Assembly: GCA_002840245.1 (NCBI GenBank) | Contig: PHAA01000006.1 | Coordinates: forward strand, 58,678 to 122,677 | Reading direction: 5' to 3' | DNA length: 64,000 bases | Source: Firmicutes bacterium HGW-Firmicutes-15 | GTDB taxonomy: Bacteria; Bacillota; Syntrophomonadia; Syntrophomonadales; Syntrophomonadaceae | In this document: positions 16,268 through 26,049 of the stretch, piece by piece | How positions within the stretch are numbered: the stretch's first letter is position 1 | Layout: the number at the start of each line of letters is the position of its first letter | Translations under genes and position numbers: made by a program | The notes under the pieces: model-generated | Told to the model about the DNA's origin: nothing | The model's input: only the letters and a program-made list of their open reading frames with translations | Database searches by the model: none

Positions 16268-17785
16268 TTAAATAATCGGATTGATTTCCATAGTGGGATC
16301 ACCCGCAAAGTCATCATAATTGTCAATAAACTCTTTTATGGCCTCACATAATCTTTGTACACCTTCAGGTATTTCCTTTAGTGCTACAAAGGTGAAGTTT
16401 AAGCGTATATAATTATCACCTTGGTCAGTTGTAAAAAAAGCAGTTCCGGGAACGAAAACCACCTTGCGCTCAGCGGCTTTGGCAACCAGCTTTGATGCTG
16501 GTACTTCCTTGGGCAGCTTGCACCATATGTAATAACCTCCCCTGGGTCTGTTCCAAATCAAATCTACCGGAGCATATTTTACCAGTGCATCGTACATGGT
16601 ATCTCTTTTCACCCGATATTCCTTGCAAACCTTAGGTATGTGCAGGTCAAGCCCTCCATTTACAATGAACCTTTCTACTATCCATTGTGATAAACTGCTG
16701 GAATGCAAATCCATTATCTGCTTCGCGGCTGCAAATTTTTTGACAGCTTTCTTATGTGCTACCATCCATCCCAACCTCAACCCGGAATATATGTTTTTAG
16801 AAAATGTGCTTAAATAAATAACATAACCTTGGTTATCCATTGACTTCAGGCTGGGCAGGGGATGACCTTCATAACAAAGATCTCCATAAGCATCATCCTC
16901 AAGGATAAGAACTCGGTATTTATAGGCCAGTTCCAACAGTCGTCTTCTTCTCTCCAGTTCCATTTCGGTGCCCGTTGGATTATGGAAATTGGGTATGGTA
17001 TATATCAACTTGGGCCGGTATCTCTGCAAAAGCTGTTCCAGTACATCAACTCGCATGCCCTTATCATCAATTGGAATTCCTACTACTCTGGCTCCAATTG
17101 CTTTAAACGCTTGAATCGCTGGAAAAAACGACGGCTCCTCAACAATAACTATATCGCCAGGATCAAGTATTATTCTGGCTGTCAAATCGATTCCTTGCTG
17201 TGAACCGGAAAGCAGCATTACATCATCGAATTGGCAAAACACGCCTCGGTTCTGCATTAAACCGCATATAGCCTCACGAAGTGAAGTGAATCCTTCTGTC
17301 GGCGAATGCAGTAATGCCTTATAATTCTTTTGGCCAATTAATTCAGGTTCAATTCCTTTTAAGGCTTCTATAGGACCGAATTCAGGGGAAGCAATTCCAG
17401 TAGCAAAAGAAATCACATCTTTTCTGCTCGCTAAAGTAAGCAAGTCTTTGACGATATGCGAATCAATTCCATTTGAATAAGTACTAAAGATATGATTCCA
17501 AGAAGGCTCTGGCAGTTTGTCGCCAGCTGATGTCAATTCATCCTGAAGATAGGACAGTACAATAGTTCCTTGTCCTACATGTGAGCCAACCAAGCCCTCC
17601 GCTTTCAATTCCCGGTAAGCATTCAAAACGGTAGTTCTATTAACGCCCAAGCTCTCAGCCAGTTTTCTTTCCGGTGGAAGCCGGAAACCAGGCATAATTT
17701 CGCCAGATATAATCTGTCTGCGTACCTGCTCAAAAATCTGCATATAAACAGGGGTGTTAGTCTCTCTGTTAATTGTTACTCTCAT
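16268..17785 (-). CDS. MocR/PdxR-type transcriptional regulator (GntR helix-turn-helix plus aminotransferase domain)
   Basis: The 505-residue protein has an N-terminal GntR winged helix (YMQIFEQVRRQIISGEIMPG, LPPERKLAESLGVNRTTVL) and, from about residue 100, an aminotransferase-fold domain. It keeps PNFHNPTGTEMEL, EDDAYGDLCYEG and the PLP lysine region STFSKNIYSGLRLGW. MocR proteins use PLP or amino-acid adducts to sense metabolites. GAGGTG lies 6 bases before ATG 17785. A perfect 16-bp palindrome overlaps the region just upstream and may be its operator. The downstream aminotransferase is the likely target. Confidence 0.9.
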   Translation of the reverse strand: MRVTINRETNTPVYMQIFEQVRRQIISGEIMPGFRLPPERKLAESLGVNRTTVLNAYRELKAEGLVGSHVGQGTIVLSYLQDELTSAGDKLPEPSWNHIFSTYSNGIDSHIVKDLLTLASRKDVISFATGIASPEFGPIEALKGIEPELIGQKNYKALLHSPTEGFTSLREAICGLMQNRGVFCQFDDVMLLSGSQQGIDLTARIILDPGDIVIVEEPSFFPAIQAFKAIGARVVGIPIDDKGMRVDVLEQLLQRYRPKLIYTIPNFHNPTGTEMELERRRRLLELAYKYRVLILEDDAYGDLCYEGHPLPSLKSMDNQGYVIYLSTFSKNIYSGLRLGWMVAHKKAVKKFAAAKQIMDLHSSSLSQWIVERFIVNGGLDLHIPKVCKEYRVKRDTMYDALVKYAPVDLIWNRPRGGYYIWCKLPKEVPASKLVAKAAERKVVFVPGTAFFTTDQGDNYIRLNFTFVALKEIPEGVQRLCEAIKEFIDNYDDFAGDPTMEINPII

Positions 17786-17797
17786 ACCAATCACCTC

Positions 17798-17813
17798 ATT
17801 GGATTAATCCAAT
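17798..17813. promoter_or_regulatory. Perfect 16-bp palindrome before the MocR gene
   Basis: ATTGGATTAATCCAAT is self-complementary and lies 12 bases before the regulator's start, just upstream of its ribosome site. It is a candidate autoregulatory site; AT-rich palindromes of this size can also occur by chance. Confidence 0.5.
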
Positions 17814-17888
17814 TTCATTATATTCCTCAATAACATGTCCGAACAACAACCAATATAGATATTTATTAGCCATCCAATGTGCTTGTAT

Positions 17889-17930
17889 AAAAAAACCAGA
17901 GGCTTTCCATCAGGGAAACAGCCTCTGGTT
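17889..17930 (-). terminator. Rho-independent terminator of the IMP dehydrogenase gene
   Basis: AACCAGAGGCT and AGCCTCTGGTT form a perfect 11-bp stem at 17894-17930. On the minus strand it is followed by a run of seven T residues. It lies 35 bases beyond the stop of the gene at 17966. Confidence 0.9.
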
Positions 17931-17965
17931 GTATCTTTGCATTTTTGCTGTATTTTTTTAACGGG

Positions 17966-19474
17966 TTATTTTACTGCAAGAATATTATTGTCTTTAAGTA
18001 TTACATCATGTGCTCCACCCTCTACAAGGCTTGTTGATGAAACGCGGGTTAACTTTGCCTTTTCCTGCAATTCAGGTATCGTTATTGCTCCGCAGTTGCA
18101 CATTGTTGATTTAGCTTTGCTTAATGTAATCTGAACATTGTTTCTGAGCTTTCCGGCATAAGGAACATACGAGTCAACTCCCTCTTCAAAAGAAAGCTCC
18201 TCAGTGCCGCCAAGGTCATAACGCTGCCAGTTTCTGGCTCTATTTGATCCTTCACCCCAATATTCCTTAACAAAATTACCGTTAATATTAAACTTGTTGG
18301 CAGGACTTTCATCAAATCTTGCAAAGTATCTCCCCAGCATAACAAAATCAGAACCCATAGCGAGAGCAAGAGTTATATGATTATCGTGAACAATGCCCCC
18401 GTCGGAGCAAATGGGTATATACACCCCTGTCATCTCAAAGTATTCATCTCTGGCTTGGGCAACTTCTATTAATGATGTAGCTTGACCTCTGCCGATTCCT
18501 TTTTGTTCGCGAGTAATACAAATTGAACCGCCGCCTATGCCCACCTTTATGAAATCAGCCCCCGCATCGGCAAGATACATAAAGCCTTCTCTATCTACTA
18601 CATTTCCTGCACCAATCTTTACATCCTCACCATATCTATTGCGTATAAATTCAATGGTCAATTTTTGCCATTCCGAAAATCCTTCTGATGAATCTATACA
18701 TAAAACATCTGCACCTGCTTCTACGAGTGCGGGAACTCTTTGTTCGTAATCCTTAGTGTTAATGCCTGCTCCAACTATGTATCTCTTTAATGAATCAAGA
18801 AGTTCGTCAGGGTTTTCTTTATGAGTATCGTAGTCTTTTCGGAATACAAGAGATACCAGATTTTGATTATAGTCAACAACAGGAAGTGTATTAAGCTTAT
18901 GGTCCCATATATAATTGTTTGCTTCCTTAAGTGTGATACCTTCATTCGCACACATAAGAGATTTGAAAGGCGTCATAAATTCATGCACCTTTGTATTAAG
19001 AGGCATTCTGCTTATCCTGTAATCGCGGCTGGTTATTAATCCAAGAAGCTTTCCATTTGAAGTCCCATCATCTGTAACAGCAACGGTTGAATGCCCGGTT
19101 TTTTCTTTAAGCTTCAAAACATCGGCTAGTGTCTGTTCGGGTTTAATGTTAGAATCGCTGTTAACAAAGCCAGCCTTGTGACTTTTTACTCTACTTACCA
19201 TAGCAGCCTGATCTTCGATAGATTGAGAACAGAATACAAATGAAATTCCGCCTTCAGTCGCCAGAGCAACTGCCATTTTGTCATCTGAAACGGATTGCAT
19301 AATTGCAGAAACAAGAGGAATATTCATTGAAATGGCTGGTTCTTCGCCTTTTCTGAATTTTACTAATGGCGTCTTAAGACTAACATTAGATGGTACACAT
19401 TGGGTTGAAGAATATCCAGGTACGAGTAAATACTCACTAAATGTATAAGATGGTTTTTCAAAGTAAAATGCCAT
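17966..19474 (-). CDS. guaB: Inosine-5'-monophosphate dehydrogenase
   Basis: The 502-residue protein oxidises IMP to XMP with NAD, the committed step to GMP. It has the substrate loop [15 protein letters not shown] with the catalytic cysteine, a CBS pair inserted at about residues 95-230 (including [21 protein letters not shown]), and [13 protein letters not shown] followed by [15 protein letters not shown]. The [18 protein letters not shown] form belongs to the variant subfamily also seen in some Clostridia and protists, rather than the standard SICTTR type. ATG 19474 follows AAGGAG; the longer frame to 19558 has no ribosome site. No purine riboswitch is visible upstream. Confidence 0.92.
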   Translation of the reverse strand: MAFYFEKPSYTFSEYLLVPGYSSTQCVPSNVSLKTPLVKFRKGEEPAISMNIPLVSAIMQSVSDDKMAVALATEGGISFVFCSQSIEDQAAMVSRVKSHKAGFVNSDSNIKPEQTLADVLKLKEKTGHSTVAVTDDGTSNGKLLGLITSRDYRISRMPLNTKVHEFMTPFKSLMCANEGITLKEANNYIWDHKLNTLPVVDYNQNLVSLVFRKDYDTHKENPDELLDSLKRYIVGAGINTKDYEQRVPALVEAGADVLCIDSSEGFSEWQKLTIEFIRNRYGEDVKIGAGNVVDREGFMYLADAGADFIKVGIGGGSICITREQKGIGRGQATSLIEVAQARDEYFEMTGVYIPICSDGGIVHDNHITLALAMGSDFVMLGRYFARFDESPANKFNINGNFVKEYWGEGSNRARNWQRYDLGGTEELSFEEGVDSYVPYAGKLRNNVQITLSKAKSTMCNCGAITIPELQEKAKLTRVSSTSLVEGGAHDVILKDNNILAVK

Positions 19475-19639
19475 AATAATTCTCCTTGCTCTAGTTATTG
19501 TGCAGTAAATCTGAAAATGTATTCTTTCAAACTTAATACTTTGGTTTACTAATGTCAACTATTTTACTATCCATCCAAAGACCTTTTCTTAAAAAATAGT
19601 GCACCAACGTAACTAAATTTAACAAATCTGGCCCGGTGA

Positions 19640-19666
19640 GCGGATATGTGTCCGACACATATCCGC
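19640..19666. other. Perfect 12-bp hairpin with 3-base loop
   Basis: GCGGATATGTGT, the loop CCG, and ACACATATCCGC form a near-continuous palindrome in the 312-base gap between the IMP dehydrogenase start and the next gene. It has no T run, so it does not look like a terminator. The rest of this gap shows no gene; its right end should hold the promoter of the gene at 19787. Confidence 0.6.
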
Positions 19667-19786
19667 TGCCATGAATATGAGATATAATGACTATACCGAA
19701 ATAATATCAACCAATAATATATTATTACTTAGCAATTTTTGAAAGGCATCTCGCTCCAAAGTGAGCTGGTATGAAAAGGTGTGAAA

Positions 19787-20221
19787 ATGACAATGCCAAA
19801 AGAACTGCAAAAACCGCCAATGTTCAAACAGAGTAAAGCTAAAATATGGATGAGAACAGGTATTTTCATCATATTTGCGAGCATTTTTGGCTGGAGCCTG
19901 TACCACGATGTGCTATCGAAGATCTTTTATTGGTCCTGGGCCTTGGGAATCTCACTGCCTTTTTTGGGGGTTGGGCTGTGGATGAGTAGACTGGTGCCGA
20001 TGCAGGTTCATTCCGTTTTTAAAGTTATTACCATTTCCTTTGATCGCGTTTACTTTGGCCTAATACTGATACTAGTCATTTTAAAAGACATGGCTGGGGA
20101 TTTCTTAAAAATAAGTATTATGGCAGATGTGATAATGTGCATCATTCTAGGGTTGATGATTGGCCGATTAAGCGGAGTTTACCTTCGGGTATATTATCTT
20201 AAGAAAACCCAATTCTCATAG
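19787..20221 (+). CDS. Small integral membrane protein, unknown function
   Basis: The 144-residue protein has about four hydrophobic helices: TGIFIIFASIFGWSL, IFYWSWALGISLPFLGVGLWM, VYFGLILILVILKDM and ADVIMCIILGLMIGRL. Its N-terminus is polar and basic. AAAGG lies 8 bases before ATG 19787, which is preferred to the GTG two codons earlier. I do not recognise the family. It converges with the CBO0543-type gene, 14 bases away, and has no obvious partner. Confidence 0.7.
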   Translation: MTMPKELQKPPMFKQSKAKIWMRTGIFIIFASIFGWSLYHDVLSKIFYWSWALGISLPFLGVGLWMSRLVPMQVHSVFKVITISFDRVYFGLILILVILKDMAGDFLKISIMADVIMCIILGLMIGRLSGVYLRVYYLKKTQFS

Positions 20222-20235
20222 TTGTTGAAGAAAAG

Positions 20236-20796
20236 CTAAGATATGCGGTAACGCTGCTGTACTTTCATTATCGAATTTACTGCTACTTTAAATACTAGCG
20301 CCAGGATAATATAGATAGGAAACGAATAGATAATTTTCCATTCGAGCAGTACATATATTCCAGTCATCGCAAAGAGGGGTTCTCCAATAAAGGCCATCAC
20401 TGCGGCCAACACGATATTGGCTGTCACAAATGACTTCCATTTCGTGAAATTTTGATAAACGAGCATATACCCTACGGGCAGCATTGAGAAATTCATAGGT
20501 ATTAACCTCGGAAACAAGGGCTCAATATCGTAGCGGTAATCCCACCAGTTCAATTGACAGCCCACCTCATCAAGTACAGTAACGACTGTTGATATCAATA
20601 ATCCGTATATGATAATTTCAAGGAATCTTCTCTTATCTACCATTCTCCACCATAAAATCCACGGTATTATCAATATACTAATAAGCAGCCAGAATTGGGG
20701 CGTAAACAATTCATATTTAAGCCAATGCTGGACCTGTAATTGAGTGCTTATGTTTTGGGCATCTAAAACCTGCTCAAATGACGGGACTTTATCCAT
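20236..20796 (-). CDS. CBO0543-family integral membrane protein, copy 1
   Basis: The 186-residue protein has five or six hydrophobic helices. Among them is the signature block LNWWDYRYDIEPLFPRLIPMNFSMLP, characteristic of the CBO0543 family in spore-forming Firmicutes. Function is unknown. I prefer ATG 20796 (MDKVPSFEQVL), preceded by AAAGGA; the ATG at 20823 has no ribosome site. A second, shorter member lies at 26050-26568. It follows the esterase-like gene on the same strand after about 160 bases. Confidence 0.75.
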   Translation of the reverse strand: MDKVPSFEQVLDAQNISTQLQVQHWLKYELFTPQFWLLISILIIPWILWWRMVDKRRFLEIIIYGLLISTVVTVLDEVGCQLNWWDYRYDIEPLFPRLIPMNFSMLPVGYMLVYQNFTKWKSFVTANIVLAAVMAFIGEPLFAMTGIYVLLEWKIIYSFPIYIILALVFKVAVNSIMKVQQRYRIS

Positions 20797-20956
20797 TTCA
20801 GGAAATCCTTTCGCTAGTCGCATTTGAGGCGCTCACATTTAGTCTTTACATGTATTATTAGCTCTATAACAGATAATTACTTGCTGGTATACCATATAGT
20901 AGGGGCAATTCCATTGAGATGAGGTTAAATATGACCAAAAAAATTCATTTGAACAT

Positions 20957-21886
20957 TTAATTGCCGACGTGTGTTTTAATAAATGCACAAATCTCATCCA
21001 TTGCTTGCCGAGCCTCTGGAAAAAGGGGCGCAACTGCAGGATAGCAATGAAACAAGCCCTTCCCAACATTCAATTTAACGTCTACACCTGCTGCTTTCGC
21101 TTTTTCTGCAAATCGTATCGAGTCATCGAGCAGGGTTTCATCTCCGCCTACATAGATGAGCAGAGGCGGGAGTCCATGAAGATCCCCATAAAGAGGGGAT
21201 ATATATGGTAAGCCCAGGTCATTATCTCCAGCATAATGTTTGCCGCAAGCGGGTCCCATACCCTCAGGGGCAAGACACACCTTAGCATTCGTTCGGTAGG
21301 ATTCGCCTGTGCATTTATGATCAGTCACAGGAGAGTAGGCCACTGCTCCTGCAGGAAGGGGAATATCTTGATCCCGGATGGCAAGTAACGTTGCTAGAAC
21401 TAAACCACCACCGGCCGAATCTCCAACGAATACTATGTGAGAAGGCGATACACCCTGATCCAATAACCAGCGATACGTTGTCAAAGAATCCTCTAGCGCA
21501 GCGGGGAAACGATGTTCGGGAGCCAAACGGTACTCAAACAACAGTGCACCAACTTTACTGCCATTAACAAACTTGGCAACTATGGACCGGTGATCCCGGC
21601 ATGTACCCGATACATATCCTCCACCATGAAAATACAGTATCACTTGGTCTTTGCTCGCCTGAGAAGGTAAAATCCACTCAGCCGGGATGTCAGCAATGGT
21701 CATAGGCGATACTTCGATTCCAGCCGGCAGCTTGCCGAATTTCCCAGCACCGTCTTGGATATCTTGGCGGAAACGGAGTATCGATTCATAATTATTCCAA
21801 TCAATGATTTCCCTTTTTGGGCGTAAACGTAACAAATTGCGGTTTTGTAATAAGAATTTGAAAAGACGAGCTCTGATACTTAACAT
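20957..21886 (-). CDS. Alpha/beta hydrolase of the hormone-sensitive lipase family (esterase)
   Basis: The 309-residue protein has the HSL-family oxyanion motif in YFHGGGYVSGTCRDHR and the nucleophile in GDSAGGGLVLA. A late acid lies in YVGGDETLLDDS, and the catalytic histidine in GLFHCYPAVAPLFPEA. Family members (PF07859) cleave short and medium-chain carboxyl esters. It lies 36 bases downstream of a TetR regulator on the same strand, a common repressor-esterase operon layout. The N-terminal 70 residues form the usual cap. Confidence 0.9.
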   Translation of the reverse strand: MLSIRARLFKFLLQNRNLLRLRPKREIIDWNNYESILRFRQDIQDGAGKFGKLPAGIEVSPMTIADIPAEWILPSQASKDQVILYFHGGGYVSGTCRDHRSIVAKFVNGSKVGALLFEYRLAPEHRFPAALEDSLTTYRWLLDQGVSPSHIVFVGDSAGGGLVLATLLAIRDQDIPLPAGAVAYSPVTDHKCTGESYRTNAKVCLAPEGMGPACGKHYAGDNDLGLPYISPLYGDLHGLPPLLIYVGGDETLLDDSIRFAEKAKAAGVDVKLNVGKGLFHCYPAVAPLFPEARQAMDEICAFIKTHVGN

Positions 21887-21922
21887 TTATTATCCTCTCC
21901 TAAATTTTTATGTGTCGTTTGA

Positions 21923-22546
21923 TTAGACTTCTTCGTGTTTGGCACCATTTATAAAGAGATCCACGCAACTTTCAATAGTTTCACTGGCATTGAAAGTTTC
22001 AGGTTTCAGGTAAAAATCCTGCGCTACTTCAACAAAAGCAAACTCAAACAGGGCGACCAGTATATCGAGGGGTAAATCGCTCCGGATCTCGCCGTCTTTT
22101 TGTCCGAGAACAATTATCTCCCTGGCCAGAAGTCTAATTCCGCTTTTCATCCCTGCGTCCCGGTGAACGGAAATCATGTTCTGTATCTGATAAACCAAAT
22201 ACTTTTCGAAAATTTCCTTTTGCTCCTGTACCCCTTCCATTAACGTACTCAGAATTAATATCATGCGTGAGCGCGTGTCAGGCAGTTTCGAAAACTGTAG
22301 GATTCTTTCGGGGTTTTTTTCCTTAAAAGTAAGCTGAATATATTCACTAATTATGGCTTCCTTTACCGGGAAGTAATTGTATAGAGTCCCTTTGGCAATA
22401 TCTACCTCCCTGGCGATCTGCTCCATGGTAGTAGCATCAACACCGTGCTCCTTAAACAACTCCATTGCTATAGTAATGATCTTCTGCTTGGTTTCTTCCT
22501 TTTTTCGTTCAACTCGGCTCCCACTGGGTACTTCTTTTGAATTCAT
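21923..22546 (-). CDS. TetR/AcrR-family transcriptional regulator
   Basis: The 207-residue protein has a TetR DNA-binding domain (MELFKEHGVDATTMEQIAREVDIAKGTLYNYFPVKE at roughly residues 28-62) and a helical ligand domain. ATG 22546 (MNSKEVPSGSR) follows AAGGAG by 8 bases; the frame to 22582 is less likely. The downstream HSL-type esterase is presumably its target and they likely share a transcript. GTACA-N4-TGTAC at 22601-22614 is a weak candidate operator. Its sequence does not tell the inducer. Confidence 0.88.
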   Translation of the reverse strand: MNSKEVPSGSRVERKKEETKQKIITIAMELFKEHGVDATTMEQIAREVDIAKGTLYNYFPVKEAIISEYIQLTFKEKNPERILQFSKLPDTRSRMILILSTLMEGVQEQKEIFEKYLVYQIQNMISVHRDAGMKSGIRLLAREIIVLGQKDGEIRSDLPLDILVALFEFAFVEVAQDFYLKPETFNASETIESCVDLFINGAKHEEV

Positions 22547-22649
22547 ATCATCACTCCTTGAACAACATAATATTGTGAACAAAGTAAAAAATTAAACGGT
22601 GTACAAATATGTACTGAGCACAATATATCTTAATGTTATCCTTTTGGCA

Positions 22650-22841
22650 AGGGGATTTACAATTTCGTTGTTTGTAACATGTGATACCGAAGAAGAAATT
22701 AGTCGAGCTTTTGGGAAGTTATCTCAAGATGGTATGGTCTTAATGCCGTTAGCGGCTTCTTTTGTGAGTGAGAAGTTCGGTTGGGTTGTAGATAAATATG
22801 GTGTTTCGTGGCAATTAAATCTTGAAAAAGCTAATAACTGA
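22650..22841 (+). pseudogene. Remnant of a VOC/PhnB-like protein (C-terminal fragment)
   Basis: The frame encodes TISLFVTCDTEEEISRAF, then LSQDGMVLMPLAASF, and ends FGWVVDKYGVSWQLNLEK. This is the last third of the PhnB/YjdN-like glyoxalase-fold family, which is about 140 residues when intact. The preceding bases give only YKYVLSTIYLNVILLARG, which does not match the family, and there is no ribosome site. The N-terminal two thirds are absent, so this is a broken gene. A hairpin follows closely. Confidence 0.75.
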
Positions 22842-22853
22842 ATCCTAAGCAAA

Positions 22854-22903
22854 AAGGGAAACAATTGTATTTCACCAAAAGGTGAATACAATCCTTCCCT
22901 TAA
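22854..22903 (+). terminator. Long hairpin after the VOC remnant
   Basis: ATTGTATTTCACC and GGTGAATACAAT pair around AAAA with a single bulge; outer AAGGGA and TCCCTT can extend the stem. It lies 13 bases after the remnant's stop and was probably its terminator, although the T run is short. Confidence 0.6.
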
Positions 22904-22996
22904 ACTTGCCAAGCTTGAGTGGGTTATGCCTTTAATATCAGCCCATTTAGTTATCTAATTGCTCAAGTTTATTATTGATAATAATAAACTTAACAG

Positions 22997-24481
22997 CTAT
23001 AGTGCTTTTGCAAGTACCATTAGCTTTTCCGCCATATGAGCAATTTCCATAACCGTTGCCGATACTTCTTCTGTTGCTGCGGCCTGTTCCTGGCTTTGTT
23101 TAACCGTACTGGTTGATGCCTCGACTGTAGTTTCTACCAAGCTTTCAATTTCTGTAATTAGGATGCCAATATTATCTGCTGCATCTTTTGTCTGATCGGA
23201 CAGTTTTCTTATTTCCTCAGCTACCACTCCGAATCCACGGCCATGTTCTCCTGCTCTTGCGGCTTCAATAGCTGCGTTCAATCCAAGCATTTTCGTCTGA
23301 GTGGCTACATTACGTGTGAACCCTAGGGCATTACTGATACTCTCTGTATTTTTTTTGATGGCCTGGATCCGTCCAGCCAGATGCCCTTCTGTAGTATTAA
23401 TGTCTCCCGCTGACGCAGCTATTTCCTGCATAACGTCAGCCATGTTTCCAGTGCTGGTGTTAATTTTTTCGGCCATATCAATGAGGTTGTAGGCAAGATT
23501 ACGGGGTGTCGTAATGGCAAACGTACCGACCAAATCGCCAGTCGCTTCATCAAACAGCGGGATACCCAAGGTTCGTATGTGTCCCAGTTTTTTGGTTCGA
23601 AAGTCCAGTTGAACCCTTTTGCGCTTTTTCATGGCGTGATCCGAAATGTCATTCTCCACCAAAGGGGTGCCTGCCTTTTTATCCTTTAAATCAAACTTTT
23701 CCGATCCCATTGTTTTAATGATATTCCCGAGATCGGCCAGCCCAACCCATGCTCCTTCGGCTTGGGAATCTATAATAATGGGAGCAAACACATCAAAGGC
23801 TTTTTCTATAGGATGCAATTGGGGAGAAAATACTCCGTAGGTACCTACGACCGGTCCATTTGCGTCATCGTCCTCAAAGATAGGTGCTACCCACAGATGA
23901 AGCCTTGTTCCATATATACTTTTATCGATTCCCTGAGATATCGGGTTCCGTGCCTTAATACAGCGTTCTATACCTCCTCCCTGAACCAGGTGCTCTCCAA
24001 CTTTGATCCCGGGGAGGCTAATGTTATGGTTTTCAACGAAATCATAGTTATTTGTATCGGTAGTAAAATATATAACGCCATCCTTTCCATAAGTCTGAAT
24101 AAGGAAACTGGCGGAGGTACGAAAAGATTCCTTTTTGCTACGAACCTGTTTCAGTTTTTTCTCGTGGCCTTCCATACATGTCATCATCACATTGGCAACA
24201 CTGGATTCGATTAGAGTGGCACCAGGTGGTTTTAATCGTAAAGCTTGCTCTCGGACTCGTTCACTTCCAGTCGCTTCAATAATAAAATCCAACCTGGGCT
24301 GCTGCAACATTTCCTCCAAAACTGTAAATATAGGGACGTTCAACGCTTGAGCTAACTTCATTCCGGGAGATTCAGGATTAATATCACATATTCCCATGAT
24401 ATTAAATTCCTCAAGCTCGCTAAATGTCCCCAACATCAAGCTGCCACCCTTACCACCGCCGATAATGGCAATATTCGTCAT
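22997..24481 (-). CDS. Soluble methyl-accepting chemotaxis protein with N-terminal Rossmann (NAD-binding) domain
   Basis: The 494-residue protein starts with a dinucleotide-binding fold ([46 protein letters not shown], residues 1-105). A sensory region follows with two PAS/cache-like modules (about 120-340; [42 protein letters not shown]). From about residue 360 a coiled-coil signalling domain carries the hairpin tip [20 protein letters not shown]. No transmembrane helix is present, so it is cytoplasmic. It should signal to CheA in response to an internal cofactor or metabolite. GGGGGG lies 8 bases before ATG 24481. Receptors with this input domain are unusual. Confidence 0.88.
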   Translation of the reverse strand: MTNIAIIGGGKGGSLMLGTFSELEEFNIMGICDINPESPGMKLAQALNVPIFTVLEEMLQQPRLDFIIEATGSERVREQALRLKPPGATLIESSVANVMMTCMEGHEKKLKQVRSKKESFRTSASFLIQTYGKDGVIYFTTDTNNYDFVENHNISLPGIKVGEHLVQGGGIERCIKARNPISQGIDKSIYGTRLHLWVAPIFEDDDANGPVVGTYGVFSPQLHPIEKAFDVFAPIIIDSQAEGAWVGLADLGNIIKTMGSEKFDLKDKKAGTPLVENDISDHAMKKRKRVQLDFRTKKLGHIRTLGIPLFDEATGDLVGTFAITTPRNLAYNLIDMAEKINTSTGNMADVMQEIAASAGDINTTEGHLAGRIQAIKKNTESISNALGFTRNVATQTKMLGLNAAIEAARAGEHGRGFGVVAEEIRKLSDQTKDAADNIGILITEIESLVETTVEASTSTVKQSQEQAAATEEVSATVMEIAHMAEKLMVLAKAL

Positions 24482-24713
24482 ACACAATACCCCCCTTTAA
24501 ATAACTATTTAATTAATGTATTATCTATTTTAATTCATAATCCTCCATTATTATGAAAAATAAAATTAAATTATATATTTTTACATAATCCCGACCCATC
24601 AACCACTCCGCCGGAGCAACTGGTAAGCCAAATCCTAATCCCAGTTGAGCCGGTAAAGTAGGGGAGGATGACTATACTGTAATGGAGACAAAATAAATTG
24701 TATATAAAAAATG

Positions 24714-24752
24714 AACGGGCTGGAATCAACATAATTTTGATTCTGGCCCGTT
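24714..24752. other. Imperfect hairpin in the 24482-24875 gap
   Basis: AACGGGC plus GAATCA pair with TGATTC plus GCCCGTT across a short mismatch, giving a stem of about 13 pairs. It lies between the divergent chemoreceptor and alcohol dehydrogenase genes. It is immediately followed by a transposase remnant. No T run follows on the plus strand. The rest of this 394-base gap shows no gene. Confidence 0.5.
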
Positions 24753-24763
24753 AAGGATATTAA

Positions 24764-24815
24764 CTGATGAGTAACCATATTCATCTGAAATCAAACTCCG
24801 CGTGACCGATGGAGT
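24764..24815 (+). mobile_element. Internally deleted remnant of the TnpA-REP transposase gene
   Basis: Bases 24764-24787 are identical to 26943-26966 inside the transposase gene (encoding LMSNHIHL). Bases 24790-24814 then continue with sequence matching 27351-27375. About 385 bases between those two sites in the intact copy are missing. This is a relic of a former copy of the same element. Confidence 0.85.
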
Positions 24816-24875
24816 CAGTATTAAAGAGTCACAACGGCATATACTAATCTTATTAAAGTAAGGGAGGAGCTAGCA

Positions 24876-26048
24876 GTGGAGAATAATCACAATTTTTGGC
24901 TTCCTAAAACGAACCTCATTGGTATAGGAGCCATTAAGGATCTATCCAGTGAATTATTAGCTTGGAAGCTTAGTAAAGTCTTGATAGTGACCGATAAAAA
25001 CATAATCAGCCTTGGCTATGTAGAAATAGTTGAAAAGATTTTGAAAAGCCTTTTTATATTTTACGATATTTTTGATGGTGTACTGCACCCCAACCCAACC
25101 GTCTCTTTTGTGGAGGACGGTCTGGCTTGTTGCGACAATAGTCTGCTGGATATCAAGAAAGATTATGATTTGATCATTTCCATAGGCGGCGGAAGCAATC
25201 ATGATTGTGCTAAAGCTATAGCCACAGTCGCTACAAATGGAGGTTCCATAACTGATTACGAAGGTTGGAACAAAGTGACCAAACCTCCTATTCCCCAAAT
25301 AGCCATTAACACCACAGCCGGATCAGGAGCTGAAATTACCATGAGTGCAGTTATCACTGATGAATCCAGGAAGGTTAAAATGGCTATTTCCTCCCCAATG
25401 ATGACCCCTTTACTATCTGTAAATGATCCCCTATTTATGGCGACTATGTCACAGGAAGTAACTGCTAGTTCGGGAATAGACGTTGTTTCACACGCCATAG
25501 AGGCATATGTATCAATCGAGGCTTCACCAATAAGTGATGCTCTTGCCCTGGGCGCTCTAGAGTTGGTTTTTGATTATCTTCCCCGTGCCTATGATAATGG
25601 AAATGACATGGAAGCTCGTGAGCAAATGATGTTTGCCAATATTATGGCAGGTATGGCGTTTAACACTGCTGGTTTAGGATACGTCCACGCACTGGCACAC
25701 CAAATAGGAGGTTTCTATAATGTTACTCATGGGAATGTTAACGCTGTTTTGCTTCCCCATGTTTTAGAGTTCAACGCCCCTTCCATACCTGATGAGCGTA
25801 TAAGCAGAATTTGCGAGGCTATTCATGTAAAAGCGACCAGTAAAGCTCGGGGTATAGAGCTGATCGCAAAAGGTATTATGGATTTAAGATCTCATCTAGA
25901 CATTCCAAGCAGTCTAAAGGAAATAGGAATGGAATCCGGAGATGTTGAGGAGCTTTCCAGGAACGCTTTAAAGGATTTAACTAGTCTGTCAAATCCCAGA
26001 AAAGGAACCCTACAGGATATTATGGACATTTATAAATCGGCGTTTTAG
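24876..26048 (+). CDS. Iron-containing alcohol dehydrogenase
   Basis: The 390-residue protein is a group III alcohol dehydrogenase (PF00465). It has the cofactor motif SIGGGSNHDCAKAI, the family signature region NTTAGSGAEIT, and metal ligands in SGIDVVSHAIEAY and GYVHALAHQIGGFYNVTHG. It would interconvert an alcohol and an aldehyde with NAD(P)H. The start is GTG 24876 with GGAGG 8 bases upstream. It is transcribed away from the Rossmann-type chemoreceptor, and shares its intergenic region. The specific alcohol (ethanol, butanol or a diol) cannot be read from sequence. Confidence 0.92.
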   Translation: MENNHNFWLPKTNLIGIGAIKDLSSELLAWKLSKVLIVTDKNIISLGYVEIVEKILKSLFIFYDIFDGVLHPNPTVSFVEDGLACCDNSLLDIKKDYDLIISIGGGSNHDCAKAIATVATNGGSITDYEGWNKVTKPPIPQIAINTTAGSGAEITMSAVITDESRKVKMAISSPMMTPLLSVNDPLFMATMSQEVTASSGIDVVSHAIEAYVSIEASPISDALALGALELVFDYLPRAYDNGNDMEAREQMMFANIMAGMAFNTAGLGYVHALAHQIGGFYNVTHGNVNAVLLPHVLEFNAPSIPDERISRICEAIHVKATSKARGIELIAKGIMDLRSHLDIPSSLKEIGMESGDVEELSRNALKDLTSLSNPRKGTLQDIMDIYKSAF

Positions 26049-26049
26049 G

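Noticed and set aside
19475..19640. Purine riboswitch upstream of the IMP dehydrogenase gene
   Set aside because: No conserved purine aptamer core or terminator pair was found in the leader.
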